NCBI RefSeq assembly: GCF_031851795.1
Contig: NZ_CP134696.1
Span: 7,006,001 to 7,070,000, forward strand
Direction: 5' to 3'
Source of the DNA: Pontibacter sp. G13
Lineage (GTDB): Bacteria > Bacteroidota > Bacteroidia > J057
Length of the DNA stretch: 64,000 bases
In this document: positions 37,051 to 45,715 of the stretch, piece by piece
Layout of the letters: each line of letters opens with the position of its first letter
Numbering within the stretch: the first letter of the stretch is position 1
Notes under the pieces: model-generated
Database searches by the model: none
What the model saw: only the letters and a program-made list of their open reading frames with translations
Told to the model about the DNA's origin: nothing
Position numbers and translations under genes: made by a program

Positions 37051-37369
37051 GAGCGTAGTGATTTGGGCGTTTGCAGGTATCTTGGCCTGCGAAATGAATA
37101 AATGGATGTGTTCTCTAACGATCCCGTGCTTGAATTCCTTGCCTCAAGAATCAGAAAGTGAATCCATTGTATCATAAATAAGATATTTCGATTTGGGTTA
37201 ATTTTATGGAAATCATGGAGGTTTTTCAAATTCTCGGGTTGAATATTATAGAAACAGATCTTTTTGCGGGGTACTTATGGACAAAGTAAGGGGGGCATGG
37301 AGGGCATCACTCCCTCAAAAGGTTTATCCTATACAAGTTTGGGGGGAATCCTTCGAATAGGTTTGCCTC
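37051..37369. other. Divergent intergenic region
   Basis: A/T-rich ~320 bp between the divergent patatin and HEGQH-protein genes. It should hold both promoters. I see no confident promoter match, hairpin or small gene. Confidence 0.4.
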
Positions 37370-38500
37370 ATGAACCAAAAAACAATCCTCAAAATTTATC
37401 TATGTGGCGCATGGGTTTTCGCCCTGATGGCTGCTACAGGTGCATGCGCCCAAGACCATGCTACTTCCATCTCGCTCGAATCCATGTACGCCAAATGCCT
37501 TCAAGGGCAGATGAACGATGTGCTGGAATGGTGGGACCAACAGGATCACGACGATTTGACCGACGATCAAATCGCCCTCAGAAAGCGGTATGAATCCCGA
37601 TTTGTCAATGGTAAGGATCTGCCATCTGATCATATTTCCCATCCAGAAATCGCCCAATTGCAGCGAAGTTTTGAGCGATATTGGCTCTCTGCGCTGATAC
37701 ATCCAGATGAAGTGGATCAGGCCGAGCGCACCCTTGCGAAGGAGCTGGAAACCCTTTCTGGCATCGAACATGGAGCTCAAATGTCTCCGGATACCTTCAA
37801 GGTTCATCTGGAAGCATGGGCTTTAGACCGTGGCTACCATGCCTTGCTGGTAGGCAAGACTGCGCATTTGCGAGACTGTTTCATTTGGAAGGTCGATTCA
37901 GTGGCGAGATATACCATTCCATTGGTCCAAGATACGGTAATGGTTGAGGTTCACCTGATGTCTGATTTTTTGTCATTCGGCTGGATGGGATTTACTACTT
38001 TCGATCGAACCCATGCAGGAGGTTGGGCAACTCGGGAAGCGTTATTCGCAGTCAAGGAATCCTATGATCTCGAAAGTGAATCCTATCAAGTCAGTTATCT
38101 CTGTCACGAAGGCCAGCACTTTCTCGATTATCAGCACTTTCCCCGCCTGACAGGAACGGATTTGGAATATCGAGCCAAGCTTGTGGAATTGATTATGGCT
38201 CAGGAGCGGCATCATATCCTACTTCAGCATTTCCAGACTCATGCTGCCGATTTACCCGGCCAGCATCATCCTAGGGCCAATTTTTTGCTGACCACTCATT
38301 TGCAGCAGTGGATGAGGGAGCAGGTGGCTGATTTCGATGGGGATTGGAATTCGGTATCCAAGGCTGATATTCGCAAAGGGAGTTTAGCCCTCTTGAAGGC
38401 CCACACGAAATTGTTGAACGCTCTGGGAGCCGATCGAGTGGAATCGGCCTGGGACATTCCTGAAAAAGTCGAGGACAAGAGTGCTGCCCAGCATGAATGA
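37370..38500 (+). CDS. Exported putative zinc metallopeptidase (HEGQH), unknown family
   Basis: 376 residues with signal MNQKTILKIYLCGAWVFALMA and a lipobox-like TGAC at residue 26. No known family was recognised by eye, but SYLCHEGQHFLDYQHFP contains an HExxH motif (His246, Glu247, His250), and acidic residues 16-23 positions downstream (DLEYRAKLVEL) could supply the third zinc ligand, a gluzincin-like arrangement. The upstream region (residues 35-200) is mostly helical and charged; HLMSDFLSFGWMGFTTFDR precedes the motif. A metalloprotease function is inference from the motif only. Genes for a lipoyl-like protein and a helical protein follow on the same strand after 129- and 132-bp gaps. Confidence 0.75.
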   Translation: MNQKTILKIYLCGAWVFALMAATGACAQDHATSISLESMYAKCLQGQMNDVLEWWDQQDHDDLTDDQIALRKRYESRFVNGKDLPSDHISHPEIAQLQRSFERYWLSALIHPDEVDQAERTLAKELETLSGIEHGAQMSPDTFKVHLEAWALDRGYHALLVGKTAHLRDCFIWKVDSVARYTIPLVQDTVMVEVHLMSDFLSFGWMGFTTFDRTHAGGWATREALFAVKESYDLESESYQVSYLCHEGQHFLDYQHFPRLTGTDLEYRAKLVELIMAQERHHILLQHFQTHAADLPGQHHPRANFLLTTHLQQWMREQVADFDGDWNSVSKADIRKGSLALLKAHTKLLNALGADRVESAWDIPEKVEDKSAAQHE

Positions 38501-38629
38501 TTTCCTGCTGAATCCAACTGCCTTTCAAGGTAGCTGTTTGCGACGTTTACCTATGACAAGATTCAAGCTTGTTCCATGAGATCATTCCCCAAATAGCCTC
38601 GGTTTTTTGAAAATACCCTATATTCCGAA

Positions 38630-39052
38630 ATGAAAAATTTTTGGAATCGACTGACCAACCTTTTTTCGGAAGAGCAGCAACTACCAGCACCGACTCCGGG
38701 CGATTCGACGTCTTGGGAGGATCGAGAACGTTCAAAAAAAGAAGAAGCCTTTCTGAAATATTTCGGATTTGAAGCACAGATTGTAGAAGTGCCGGAATTT
38801 GTCTCCAAATCTGGACCCATTAAAGATTTTACCTTCACGCCGCAAACTTCCCGAGGATCCAGAATCGAAAAAGATGCCATCCTTGGAGAGCTGGAGACGG
38901 ACAAAATGGTCATGGATTTGGCAAGCTTGGGGGCGGGATGGGTGGTCTATCTGGCAGAACCGGGTCCTGTAAATAAAGGGACTGTATTGGCGGTCATCTC
39001 GCAGGAGGAAGTGGATGCCTATACGGTTTGGGATTGGCTGATGCCACGATAG
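38630..39052 (+). CDS. Stand-alone lipoyl/biotinyl-like domain protein
   Basis: 140-residue cytoplasmic protein. Residues ~75-125 have the biotinyl/lipoyl carrier fold pattern: ILGELETDKMVMDLASLGAG, with Lys92 in an ETDKM hairpin as in lipoylated E2 and GcvH-like domains, then GWVVYLAEPGPVNKGTVLAVIS, which matches the second half-barrel. An acidic/basic N-terminal region (residues 1-60) has no recognisable domain. It carries no acyltransferase or peripheral-subunit-binding domain and lies far from any dehydrogenase complex here. Whether it is really lipoylated, and what it serves, cannot be seen from the sequence. Confidence 0.72.
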   Translation: MKNFWNRLTNLFSEEQQLPAPTPGDSTSWEDRERSKKEEAFLKYFGFEAQIVEVPEFVSKSGPIKDFTFTPQTSRGSRIEKDAILGELETDKMVMDLASLGAGWVVYLAEPGPVNKGTVLAVISQEEVDAYTVWDWLMPR

Positions 39053-39184
39053 CCGTATTTTCGAATTTTGGCATTCGATGAAACCAGAATATTTGGTTAT
39101 TTGCATATTCGGGAAGGGAAGGAGATCACCAGTGATGCTTTCCTTTCCCGATACGATTTCTGGACGGGAAGCTAAATCGGTACC

Positions 39185-40681
39185 TTGAAACGAATCCTCG
39201 AACTTGGCAATATCATTTATCAGCATTTTCCTACCGTATTGGAGGGCGCATTTCGCTCGGACTCCAAATTGGAACAGCTGTTCTCTGCGATCATGAGCGG
39301 AGAGGTGAATTCAGATGAAGAGGCCTCGCAACTCATCTACGAGCAAGCAGAGTTGGGCAAGAAGTACTTCATGCTCAAGCGCAATCTCATCCGAAAACTC
39401 TGGAGCCTCGCTGAAGATCAATTGGGCTCAGCTGGACTCGTAGAACCCACCCATTCGCAGGAAGAAGACTGCCGCCGGAAATTGGCGACCTCCAAGGCGC
39501 TGTTGAATCTTGGGGTCTATGAAAACCCCGAAAAGATCCTCATGGAAGTGCAAGAAACGGCAGAGGAACTGTGCCTTTCTTCCGTGATGATCGAGGTCTG
39601 CCAGCAATTCATCCTCCAGTATGCCCTTCGCAAAGATCCAGAGCAGGTATTGGCTTGGGAGCATCGGCTCAGGAAGTGGAACCAGATCTCGACAGATGAG
39701 GGATCGGCCCGGAATTTTGTGTTGATGGCGGAGTCTAGGCCCGCTTGGCATTCCTTGAATGCTCAGATTGCCCAAGAAGCTTCCGATCATGCTGCGTTGG
39801 TCAAAACTTGGCTGGATACGCATCCGACTCCCGTATTGGAGATGGCTTGGATATGTCTCAAAATGTACCAATGCTTCAACAAAAATGAGCTGGGTCAACT
39901 GATTCCCCTCCAACAGAGGATGGGTGCATTGGTCACGCAGCATCCTGCATTGGCTTCCTATACCGACATCGAAACTTGGCATCAATTTGCAGCCAAAGCA
40001 TTTCGGGCGCATGGCAACCTCGATGAAGCCGCCCATCACTTACAGGTTTGCATGGATCTGTCGGATTACCGTTTTTTCAGGCTATTTGTCTATCAGGAAA
40101 CGAATTTCGACTTGCTCCTCAAGCAACAGGACTATGCCGGAGCGATGCAAATCGTTGAAGACATCCAGACTGTTCGTCAATATAAATACCTCTGGATAGC
40201 AGATAAGGCCGCCTGGCAGATACGGACCGCATTCTTGTATGTGGTGATGCAAATGTCAGGTCAGGGGGAATGGTTCTTGGAGCGGTTTCCCGAATGGGAA
40301 TCTAGTCAGATCATCCACGAATTGGATCAGACCTGCAAGTCTATTACCGTCGATCGGCAAGGATACCAGATGCAGTATCAGATGGCACGCCTGCTGCTCT
40401 TTTGGCTCAAAATGCCGGAGCAGGTAGACAATATTGGCAAGAATATGCAGGCCTTCTATTATCGACATCTCAAGGATCTTCCCGAACTCCGAACAAGGAC
40501 CTTTTTCAAGTCGCTTTCTGAAATTGCGATCAAGGATTTTGACAAGCAGGTGATACTGAAGAAGCGGCGCAAATTTATCGAGCAAGTGGCAGATTATCCC
40601 TACACATTCGATCACAACGAACTGGTCGGCTTTGAACGAATGTTCGATTTGATGATTCATCCTATCTCCACTCGATCTTAA
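39185..40681 (+). CDS. Helical protein of unknown function
   Basis: 498 residues beginning at a TTG (MKRILELGNIIYQHF); the first internal ATG would remove 36 residues that look like a continuous helix, so TTG is favoured. No signal peptide. The sequence is almost entirely amphipathic helices of 30-40 residues (for example AAKAFRAHGNLDEAAHHLQVC), suggestive of a TPR-like alpha-solenoid scaffold, but no clean TPR consensus. Closest neighbours are the lipoyl-like and HEGQH proteins on the same strand. It converges on the T9SS nuclease gene. Confidence 0.72.
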   Translation: MKRILELGNIIYQHFPTVLEGAFRSDSKLEQLFSAIMSGEVNSDEEASQLIYEQAELGKKYFMLKRNLIRKLWSLAEDQLGSAGLVEPTHSQEEDCRRKLATSKALLNLGVYENPEKILMEVQETAEELCLSSVMIEVCQQFILQYALRKDPEQVLAWEHRLRKWNQISTDEGSARNFVLMAESRPAWHSLNAQIAQEASDHAALVKTWLDTHPTPVLEMAWICLKMYQCFNKNELGQLIPLQQRMGALVTQHPALASYTDIETWHQFAAKAFRAHGNLDEAAHHLQVCMDLSDYRFFRLFVYQETNFDLLLKQQDYAGAMQIVEDIQTVRQYKYLWIADKAAWQIRTAFLYVVMQMSGQGEWFLERFPEWESSQIIHELDQTCKSITVDRQGYQMQYQMARLLLFWLKMPEQVDNIGKNMQAFYYRHLKDLPELRTRTFFKSLSEIAIKDFDKQVILKKRRKFIEQVADYPYTFDHNELVGFERMFDLMIHPISTRS

Positions 40682-40713
40682 AATCTCCCCAAATCACTCT
40701 CCAAACCAAAAGA

Positions 40714-40732
40714 GGCCGCTCAATGGCGGCCC
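40714..40732 (-). terminator. Terminator hairpin of the T9SS nuclease gene
   Basis: GGCCGC (40714-40719) pairs with GCGGCC (40726-40731); on the minus strand TCTTTTGG follows. It sits between the converging genes ending at 40681 and 40785. Confidence 0.65.
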
Positions 40733-40784
40733 CTTCGAATGGGTTGCGATTGACTCGCACGACTAAGTAAATCTTTTCCCAGCC

Positions 40785-43700
40785 TTATTTTCGGATGATG
40801 AATGATTGGCTGAGGTGGCTGTGCGCCAGTTCTACCATCAGCATGTACTGCCCTTCTGGTAGCTGTGCAACGTTTAATTTCCAGTCCTTTCCGCTCCAAG
40901 TTTCTGTAGTGCGGAAGACTTCCTGTCCTTGGAGATTGTAGATCACCAAATTGGCTGGGGTCGCCTCTAATTCTCCGATGATGCGAACTTGCATCATTCC
41001 GGGGTTCGGATTGGGGAAGAGAGACAGTTGAAATGGTTCGGCGCTAGCCTCGTCCAAATTCGCCATCCGGGCACTTCCTGATGAGCCGAATACTGCGTAT
41101 GCAATCGCCTCTGGTGTATGTGCACGTTCGGTGTCATTGACTTGATCTTCATCGAACATCGCGGTCATGGAAGAGCTTGATACAGGGTTGTTGCCGAACA
41201 AGACCGGCCATCCACCATTGGCGCCATCCATTCCCGCGACGGAAAGAATCGCACCCTCTGCATTTCCCAACGTGTGGGAAAGCGCATATCCGACCGTGGA
41301 ATTGCCAGGTCCGCGTACAACATCCGCACTCAGGCCAGCCTCGATAGATACCCCATCTGCCGTACCGTTTCCTGCTTCGAAAATGATCAGCCCGATGGTT
41401 TCATTGGCACGGGCAACTGTGGGATCTTCTCCTACATTCTTGCCTGCGTTGAACACCGAAGCCGTAGGTTCATCTGAGCGCGCGGAGCCATTCGCCCAGA
41501 ACGTACTCCAATTGGCATCTTGCTGGCTCATGATCTGCCCCAGGACAATCGGCTGGGAATAGGACTGCTGGTAGCTTTGAGATTCAGTGACCCAGCTATT
41601 GTTGTCAGCAGTGAGACTGGAAGTCACGGTTTGGGCTTCCATTTTGATTCCGTCTTGGGCAACGGAATACGTTCCCGCTTCTACGGCCAAGAAGTGCACC
41701 TCCACCCCAGAAAGGGTATTTCCTGCCGGGTTTTGAACTCGGAGATCGAAACCTGTTCCAGACACATTTTGGATACGGGTGGTCACAGGGACATCCGTAG
41801 CGGCTGCCAACACGGGCGTTGCTACGATGACTGGATTGGTGAAGGTCTTGGTGAACGAAACGGTCGTCCAAGAACCACTTGCCACATTGCTCAACACGCC
41901 TTGCTCGACCACAAGTGCGGATGAGGGGGTAGAAGTGGTGGTGACAACCGTGATTGCCGAGTAAGCGGAAGTGTTTCCCGCGGCATCGCTCGCACGTACA
42001 ACTACGTCATAGCTGGTACCGGCCGCTAAGCCGGAAACAGACAGAGTAGTATTTGCTGTGGATCCATAGACGGAGGAGCCGCCGTCCATGGAGATTTCGT
42101 ATTGGGTGACAGCTATGTTGTCGGTGGAGGCGGTCCAGGAGAGATCAAAAGATTGCTCGCCCAGATTGGTCGCTCCGATTCCGGTAGGCACAGAGGGAGC
42201 TTGGGTATCAGCAGGTGTGCCCGTTCCGAGATCGAGGCGGGTTTTCACAGGATCGTGATCGGATACCGCAGAAGAAAGGATCTCATTGCGCAGCGCGGCT
42301 GGTACAGCCAAATACTCGGCTTCAAGCTCATTGGAGATCAAGATATGGTCAATATCGCCATAGGAAAGATCTGCAACCGATCCGGCAGCGTGTGAAAAGT
42401 CTGGATTCCCGTCATTGTCATTGTCGCTGTAAACTCCCCATGTGGCAATCTCGCCATTCGCACCTCCATTGTCTGCGACGTTGAGGTCCCCCAGAATGAT
42501 CACTTCTTCCTGAGCATAATAGGTGTCGAGATCGGAAACGAGGGCTTGCATAGAGCTCAATCTACGACTCGCGCTTCCTGTACAGCATTTCAAGTGAAGA
42601 TCGACGAAGTGGAGACGCTGCGTGGCCCCATTTACTGTGACGTCCGCCACCAGCATGAAAGGCAATCTGCCGGATGCGAATCGGTTGTCCCCCGAGGGAA
42701 TCCAAGTCAACAATGTGGTGTCTTGTACGTGAGAAACGATACTGGTCTTGTAGACAAATGCCTGACGTTGGGCGGGGAAACTGTTGAAATCCGGATTCCA
42801 CCAATAGGAGAAGTACTGGTTGTAGACTCCGCCCCATGTCTCTGAAGGATCGAGTGCATTCAGCTCTGTGAGCAGGTCTGCAAGGGCATCGCCATTGACT
42901 GGGTCAATGACGATTTCTTGCAAGGCGAATACATCACCGTCCACATTCAATATCTCTTGTGCCGCAGCCGTGATCTGCTGGGCGCGGGTCATGCTCAAGC
43001 CTGCGCGGGTAGGATCTCCCAACCATTCGATGTTGAAGGTCACTACATCCAGATAATCCTCCAGAACCGTGTAGCTAGCCACGCTGGAATTAGCGGTGTT
43101 GCCATCGTTGTCGGTGGCGGATACCTGATAGTAAATGGTGGTTCCCGCTACTTGGGCAGGAATGCTGCCGCTGGTGTAGGTCGTTCCGCTCCCCAAGGTC
43201 ATGGTGGAGGTATTGCCCAAAGTGCTTGTCGTTCCCCAATTCAGGGTCGCTGAACTGACGGTTCCTTCATTGTCGGAAATATCAGCTGAAACTGTCACCG
43301 TTTCGGTAGGCAAAACCTGCCCCAACGGATTGCGGGAAATGTTGGAGAGGGTTGGAGGATTGGAACCAGAAGGGTAAGCTACTTCCACCAAAACATTGTC
43401 CAACTCCCAAGTACCCGCTGAAGAAGTGGTGGACAAGTATTTGAATCCTAGGTAAACGCTGCTCTGGCCAACGTATGCAGCCAAATCGACTGTTCCGGTA
43501 CTAATGAATGTCCAGCTGGCACCGCCAGTTCTAGAAGGCATGGACAGGGTCGTCCAAGTAGCTGCGTTGGGATTGCCGGTGCCGCTGTAGTCTGAAGAAA
43601 TCAGTACTTGGCAGTTTCCGGATACATTGCTCTCATAGTTGGCTGCCTCGTCAAAAGACATTTGGGCCGTAGCAACAGTACTGAGGTCTATTGAGGGCGA

Positions 43701-44918
43701 AATCAACCAATCTTCATTGGCATTGTTGGTGCCCGTATAGCCAGTCATTTTGGCGCATGGGGCAGGCTGGCCAAAATTGTCGCTGACCCAAACCTCTGCT
43801 CCGGCAACGCTATATTCCGTAAATCCACCCAAAGCATTGTCAAATCCTTCCTCCAATATGGCTACATCAGAACCATTGCCTCCGTTGCCGCCATTTCCTC
43901 CATTGCCTCCGCCGTTGAAAGTGTGGCTGCCCAGATCTGTGATATCGTTTTGAGCCAATGTGGTCCATTCTGCTACATCGTAGGTGGTGGTCGGATCTGC
44001 TACATCTGCATTTCTTACAAGGGTAACATCCTTGGCAAAGTCTGCGGAACTGCCGATGGGACCTATTACATCGATCACACTGCCGCCATTGGAAAGCGAT
44101 ACCGCATCATTTCCGTTGAAATTGATGACACCGGAGGCTGTAGTGGTGGTCCCTCCGTAAATGGTTGCGCTTCCGTGCTGAAGTACCAGTACCTCTCCAT
44201 CTGCCAAAGTGCCAGACAAGGAATAGGTATTGCTGGCAGTGGTAGCCCCATTGGAATACAGTTCCACGGTGTAGGTGCCCAGGGAAACAGATGCACCTGT
44301 ACCATTGAAGATTTCTAGGTATTTGTTGTAGGAGCTACCTTCTACATATTCGGAGAGGATCAATTCGCTAGCTACGCTTCCTGCATCCATGGTATGACTC
44401 CCAAGATCAGAGACATCATTTTGAGAAAAAGAAGCCCAAGTCGCAGCATCATAAATGGGGGTAGGAGCGGTAATATCCGAGTTTCTGACAAGCGTAATAT
44501 CTTTTGCAAAATCGGAAGAACTGCCGATGGTGCCTACGACATCAATGTTGCTACCTGAAAGTGCAAGGGCTACTGCATCATTGCCATTGAAGTTCATGAC
44601 ATTGGAGGCAGAGGTGGTTGTACCTCCATAAATGGTTGCGCTGGCATGTTGGTAAACTGCTGTGGCTCCGTCCGCCAAAGTTCCGGACAGGGTCAGGGTA
44701 TTGCTGGGGCTGGTAGCTCCATTGGAATAGAGTCTCAGCTCGTAGCTGGAAAGATCTACGGCAGAACCAGTGCCATTGTAGATCTCAACGTATTTGTTGT
44801 AGCTGCTTCCCTCAACGTATTCAGAGATGATCAGGTCACTCGCCTGACCGAATCCGATCGTTGGCAGCAGGATCGACAGGCAGGCGATCCATCGTAAAGC
44901 GGCAAAGTTGTCCAACAT
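40785..44918 (-). CDS. Giant secreted nuclease-like protein with two lamin-tail domains and T9SS sorting tail
   Basis: 1377 residues with signal peptide (LRWIACLSILLPTIGFGQ). Domains in order: two homologous lamin-tail domains (about 27-175 and 187-340; LIISEYVEGSSYNKYVEIYN and the matching second copy), a Gly/Asn linker, a choice-of-anchor-J-like beta domain (about 355-535), an Ig-like domain, an endonuclease/exonuclease/phosphatase domain (about 645-910; DVVTFNIEWLG, FALQEIV, ILGDLNVADNG and VSDHDPV are the metal-binding and catalytic motifs), a fibronectin III domain, a Ser/Thr-rich region, and a C-terminal type IX sorting domain (FQLSLFPNPNPGMMQVRI to FIIRK). Likely an extracellular or cell-surface DNase/phosphodiesterase. 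Its presence implies a T9SS elsewhere in the genome. Confidence 0.93.
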   Translation of the reverse strand: MLDNFAALRWIACLSILLPTIGFGQASDLIISEYVEGSSYNKYVEIYNGTGSAVDLSSYELRLYSNGATSPSNTLTLSGTLADGATAVYQHASATIYGGTTTSASNVMNFNGNDAVALALSGSNIDVVGTIGSSSDFAKDITLVRNSDITAPTPIYDAATWASFSQNDVSDLGSHTMDAGSVASELILSEYVEGSSYNKYLEIFNGTGASVSLGTYTVELYSNGATTASNTYSLSGTLADGEVLVLQHGSATIYGGTTTTASGVINFNGNDAVSLSNGGSVIDVIGPIGSSADFAKDVTLVRNADVADPTTTYDVAEWTTLAQNDITDLGSHTFNGGGNGGNGGNGGNGSDVAILEEGFDNALGGFTEYSVAGAEVWVSDNFGQPAPCAKMTGYTGTNNANEDWLISPSIDLSTVATAQMSFDEAANYESNVSGNCQVLISSDYSGTGNPNAATWTTLSMPSRTGGASWTFISTGTVDLAAYVGQSSVYLGFKYLSTTSSAGTWELDNVLVEVAYPSGSNPPTLSNISRNPLGQVLPTETVTVSADISDNEGTVSSATLNWGTTSTLGNTSTMTLGSGTTYTSGSIPAQVAGTTIYYQVSATDNDGNTANSSVASYTVLEDYLDVVTFNIEWLGDPTRAGLSMTRAQQITAAAQEILNVDGDVFALQEIVIDPVNGDALADLLTELNALDPSETWGGVYNQYFSYWWNPDFNSFPAQRQAFVYKTSIVSHVQDTTLLTWIPSGDNRFASGRLPFMLVADVTVNGATQRLHFVDLHLKCCTGSASRRLSSMQALVSDLDTYYAQEEVIILGDLNVADNGGANGEIATWGVYSDNDNDGNPDFSHAAGSVADLSYGDIDHILISNELEAEYLAVPAALRNEILSSAVSDHDPVKTRLDLGTGTPADTQAPSVPTGIGATNLGEQSFDLSWTASTDNIAVTQYEISMDGGSSVYGSTANTTLSVSGLAAGTSYDVVVRASDAAGNTSAYSAITVVTTTSTPSSALVVEQGVLSNVASGSWTTVSFTKTFTNPVIVATPVLAAATDVPVTTRIQNVSGTGFDLRVQNPAGNTLSGVEVHFLAVEAGTYSVAQDGIKMEAQTVTSSLTADNNSWVTESQSYQQSYSQPIVLGQIMSQQDANWSTFWANGSARSDEPTASVFNAGKNVGEDPTVARANETIGLIIFEAGNGTADGVSIEAGLSADVVRGPGNSTVGYALSHTLGNAEGAILSVAGMDGANGGWPVLFGNNPVSSSSMTAMFDEDQVNDTERAHTPEAIAYAVFGSSGSARMANLDEASAEPFQLSLFPNPNPGMMQVRIIGELEATPANLVIYNLQGQEVFRTTETWSGKDWKLNVAQLPEGQYMLMVELAHSHLSQSFIIRK

Positions 44919-45244
44919 GGTGGGTGGTAGGTTTTTGGAGTTGGGTGATTTGGGTGAAGAGAGGTGTTGCTCCAGTTGCTAGGTACCTGCAACTTGCTTT
45001 CATGCAGTTGAAATTTCATGCTGAAATGTGCAACTCCGGTAAACCCAAATATTGCCGAAATGGGAGCATGCAAGAAAGGAGAAATGGGGAGGTAGCGAGG
45101 TGGGGAAACCGATAATTCCCTCGAAAAAGGGGCGAGTTAGGGATAAGGCAAGGGTAGATTAAGCAACTGTAAATATTTTTTCGACAATTTCCCTGAAATG
45201 GTAAGAATTGCCCGATCTCGTGGCCCTAGGAAGTCGATAAGCCC
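44919..45244. other. Upstream region of the T9SS nuclease gene
   Basis: About 325 bp upstream of the leftward nuclease gene; holds its promoter. I see no convincing coding sequence. The right side leads into the candidate RNA described next. Confidence 0.4.
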
Positions 45245-45370
45245 TGCCAAAAACAAAGAAGGCCGCAATGAATGCGGCCAACCTGAACTTAAAACATGGG
45301 TCGTCATGTTGTAAGCTGAAGATATGGTAGGTATGCGACGGAGCATGTTTCAGACTCCGCATGCAAAGTG
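45245..45370 (-). ncRNA. Candidate structured small RNA with terminator
   Basis: Read on the minus strand: hairpin 1 (GGAG/CTCC with outer GCAT/ATGC arms, 45333-45362), hairpin 2 (CTTACAACATG pairing with CATGTTTTAAG across one mismatch, 45288-45315) and hairpin 3 (GGCCGCA/TGCGGCC, 45261-45279) followed by TTCTTTGTTTTT, a good Rho-independent terminator. The sulfatase gene upstream has its own terminator at 45667-45696 and no good open reading frame ends here, so the terminator appears to belong to a separate transcript. A GCACTTTG box near 45363-45370 resembles a -7 element. Stand-alone sRNA, not proven; exact ends unknown. Confidence 0.38.
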
Positions 45371-45666
45371 CACGCGTTTTTCGGGGAAATCATTTTCATT
45401 TTTAGCCAATCGGTAAATATCGATTTCGGAGAAAAATCAGGATCTATTTCCCTTTTTTGAAAGAAATTTTGACCCTAGGCAACCCATCCTTTCTATCCGT
45501 CGTTTTGGCCAAATTCATTCAAATGAACAGAATATGGCGGTTTTAATCCCGATTTCTCCTTGCTTAGGGGATAAATTGCCTTTTTACAGTTTGCATGATT
45601 TGGTAACCATTTTGGATCGCTTTGCCGGCAATTATCCTCCTTCCTTTCCCCTCAATCATAGAAAAA

Positions 45667-45696
45667 TCCCCATTCGCCAGAATCGACAAATGGGGA
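45667..45696 (-). terminator. Terminator of the sulfatase gene
   Basis: TCCCCATT (45667-45674) pairs with AATGGGGA (45689-45696); on the minus strand TTTTTC follows. It begins 20 bp past the sulfatase stop codon. Confidence 0.8.
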
Positions 45697-45715
45697 ATAA
45701 GTGTGAACGGTTAGG

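Noticed and set aside
45137-45362. Minus-strand frames of 67-69 codons near 45.2 kb
   Set aside because: They read straight through the hairpins and terminator of the candidate RNA and show no protein-like pattern.
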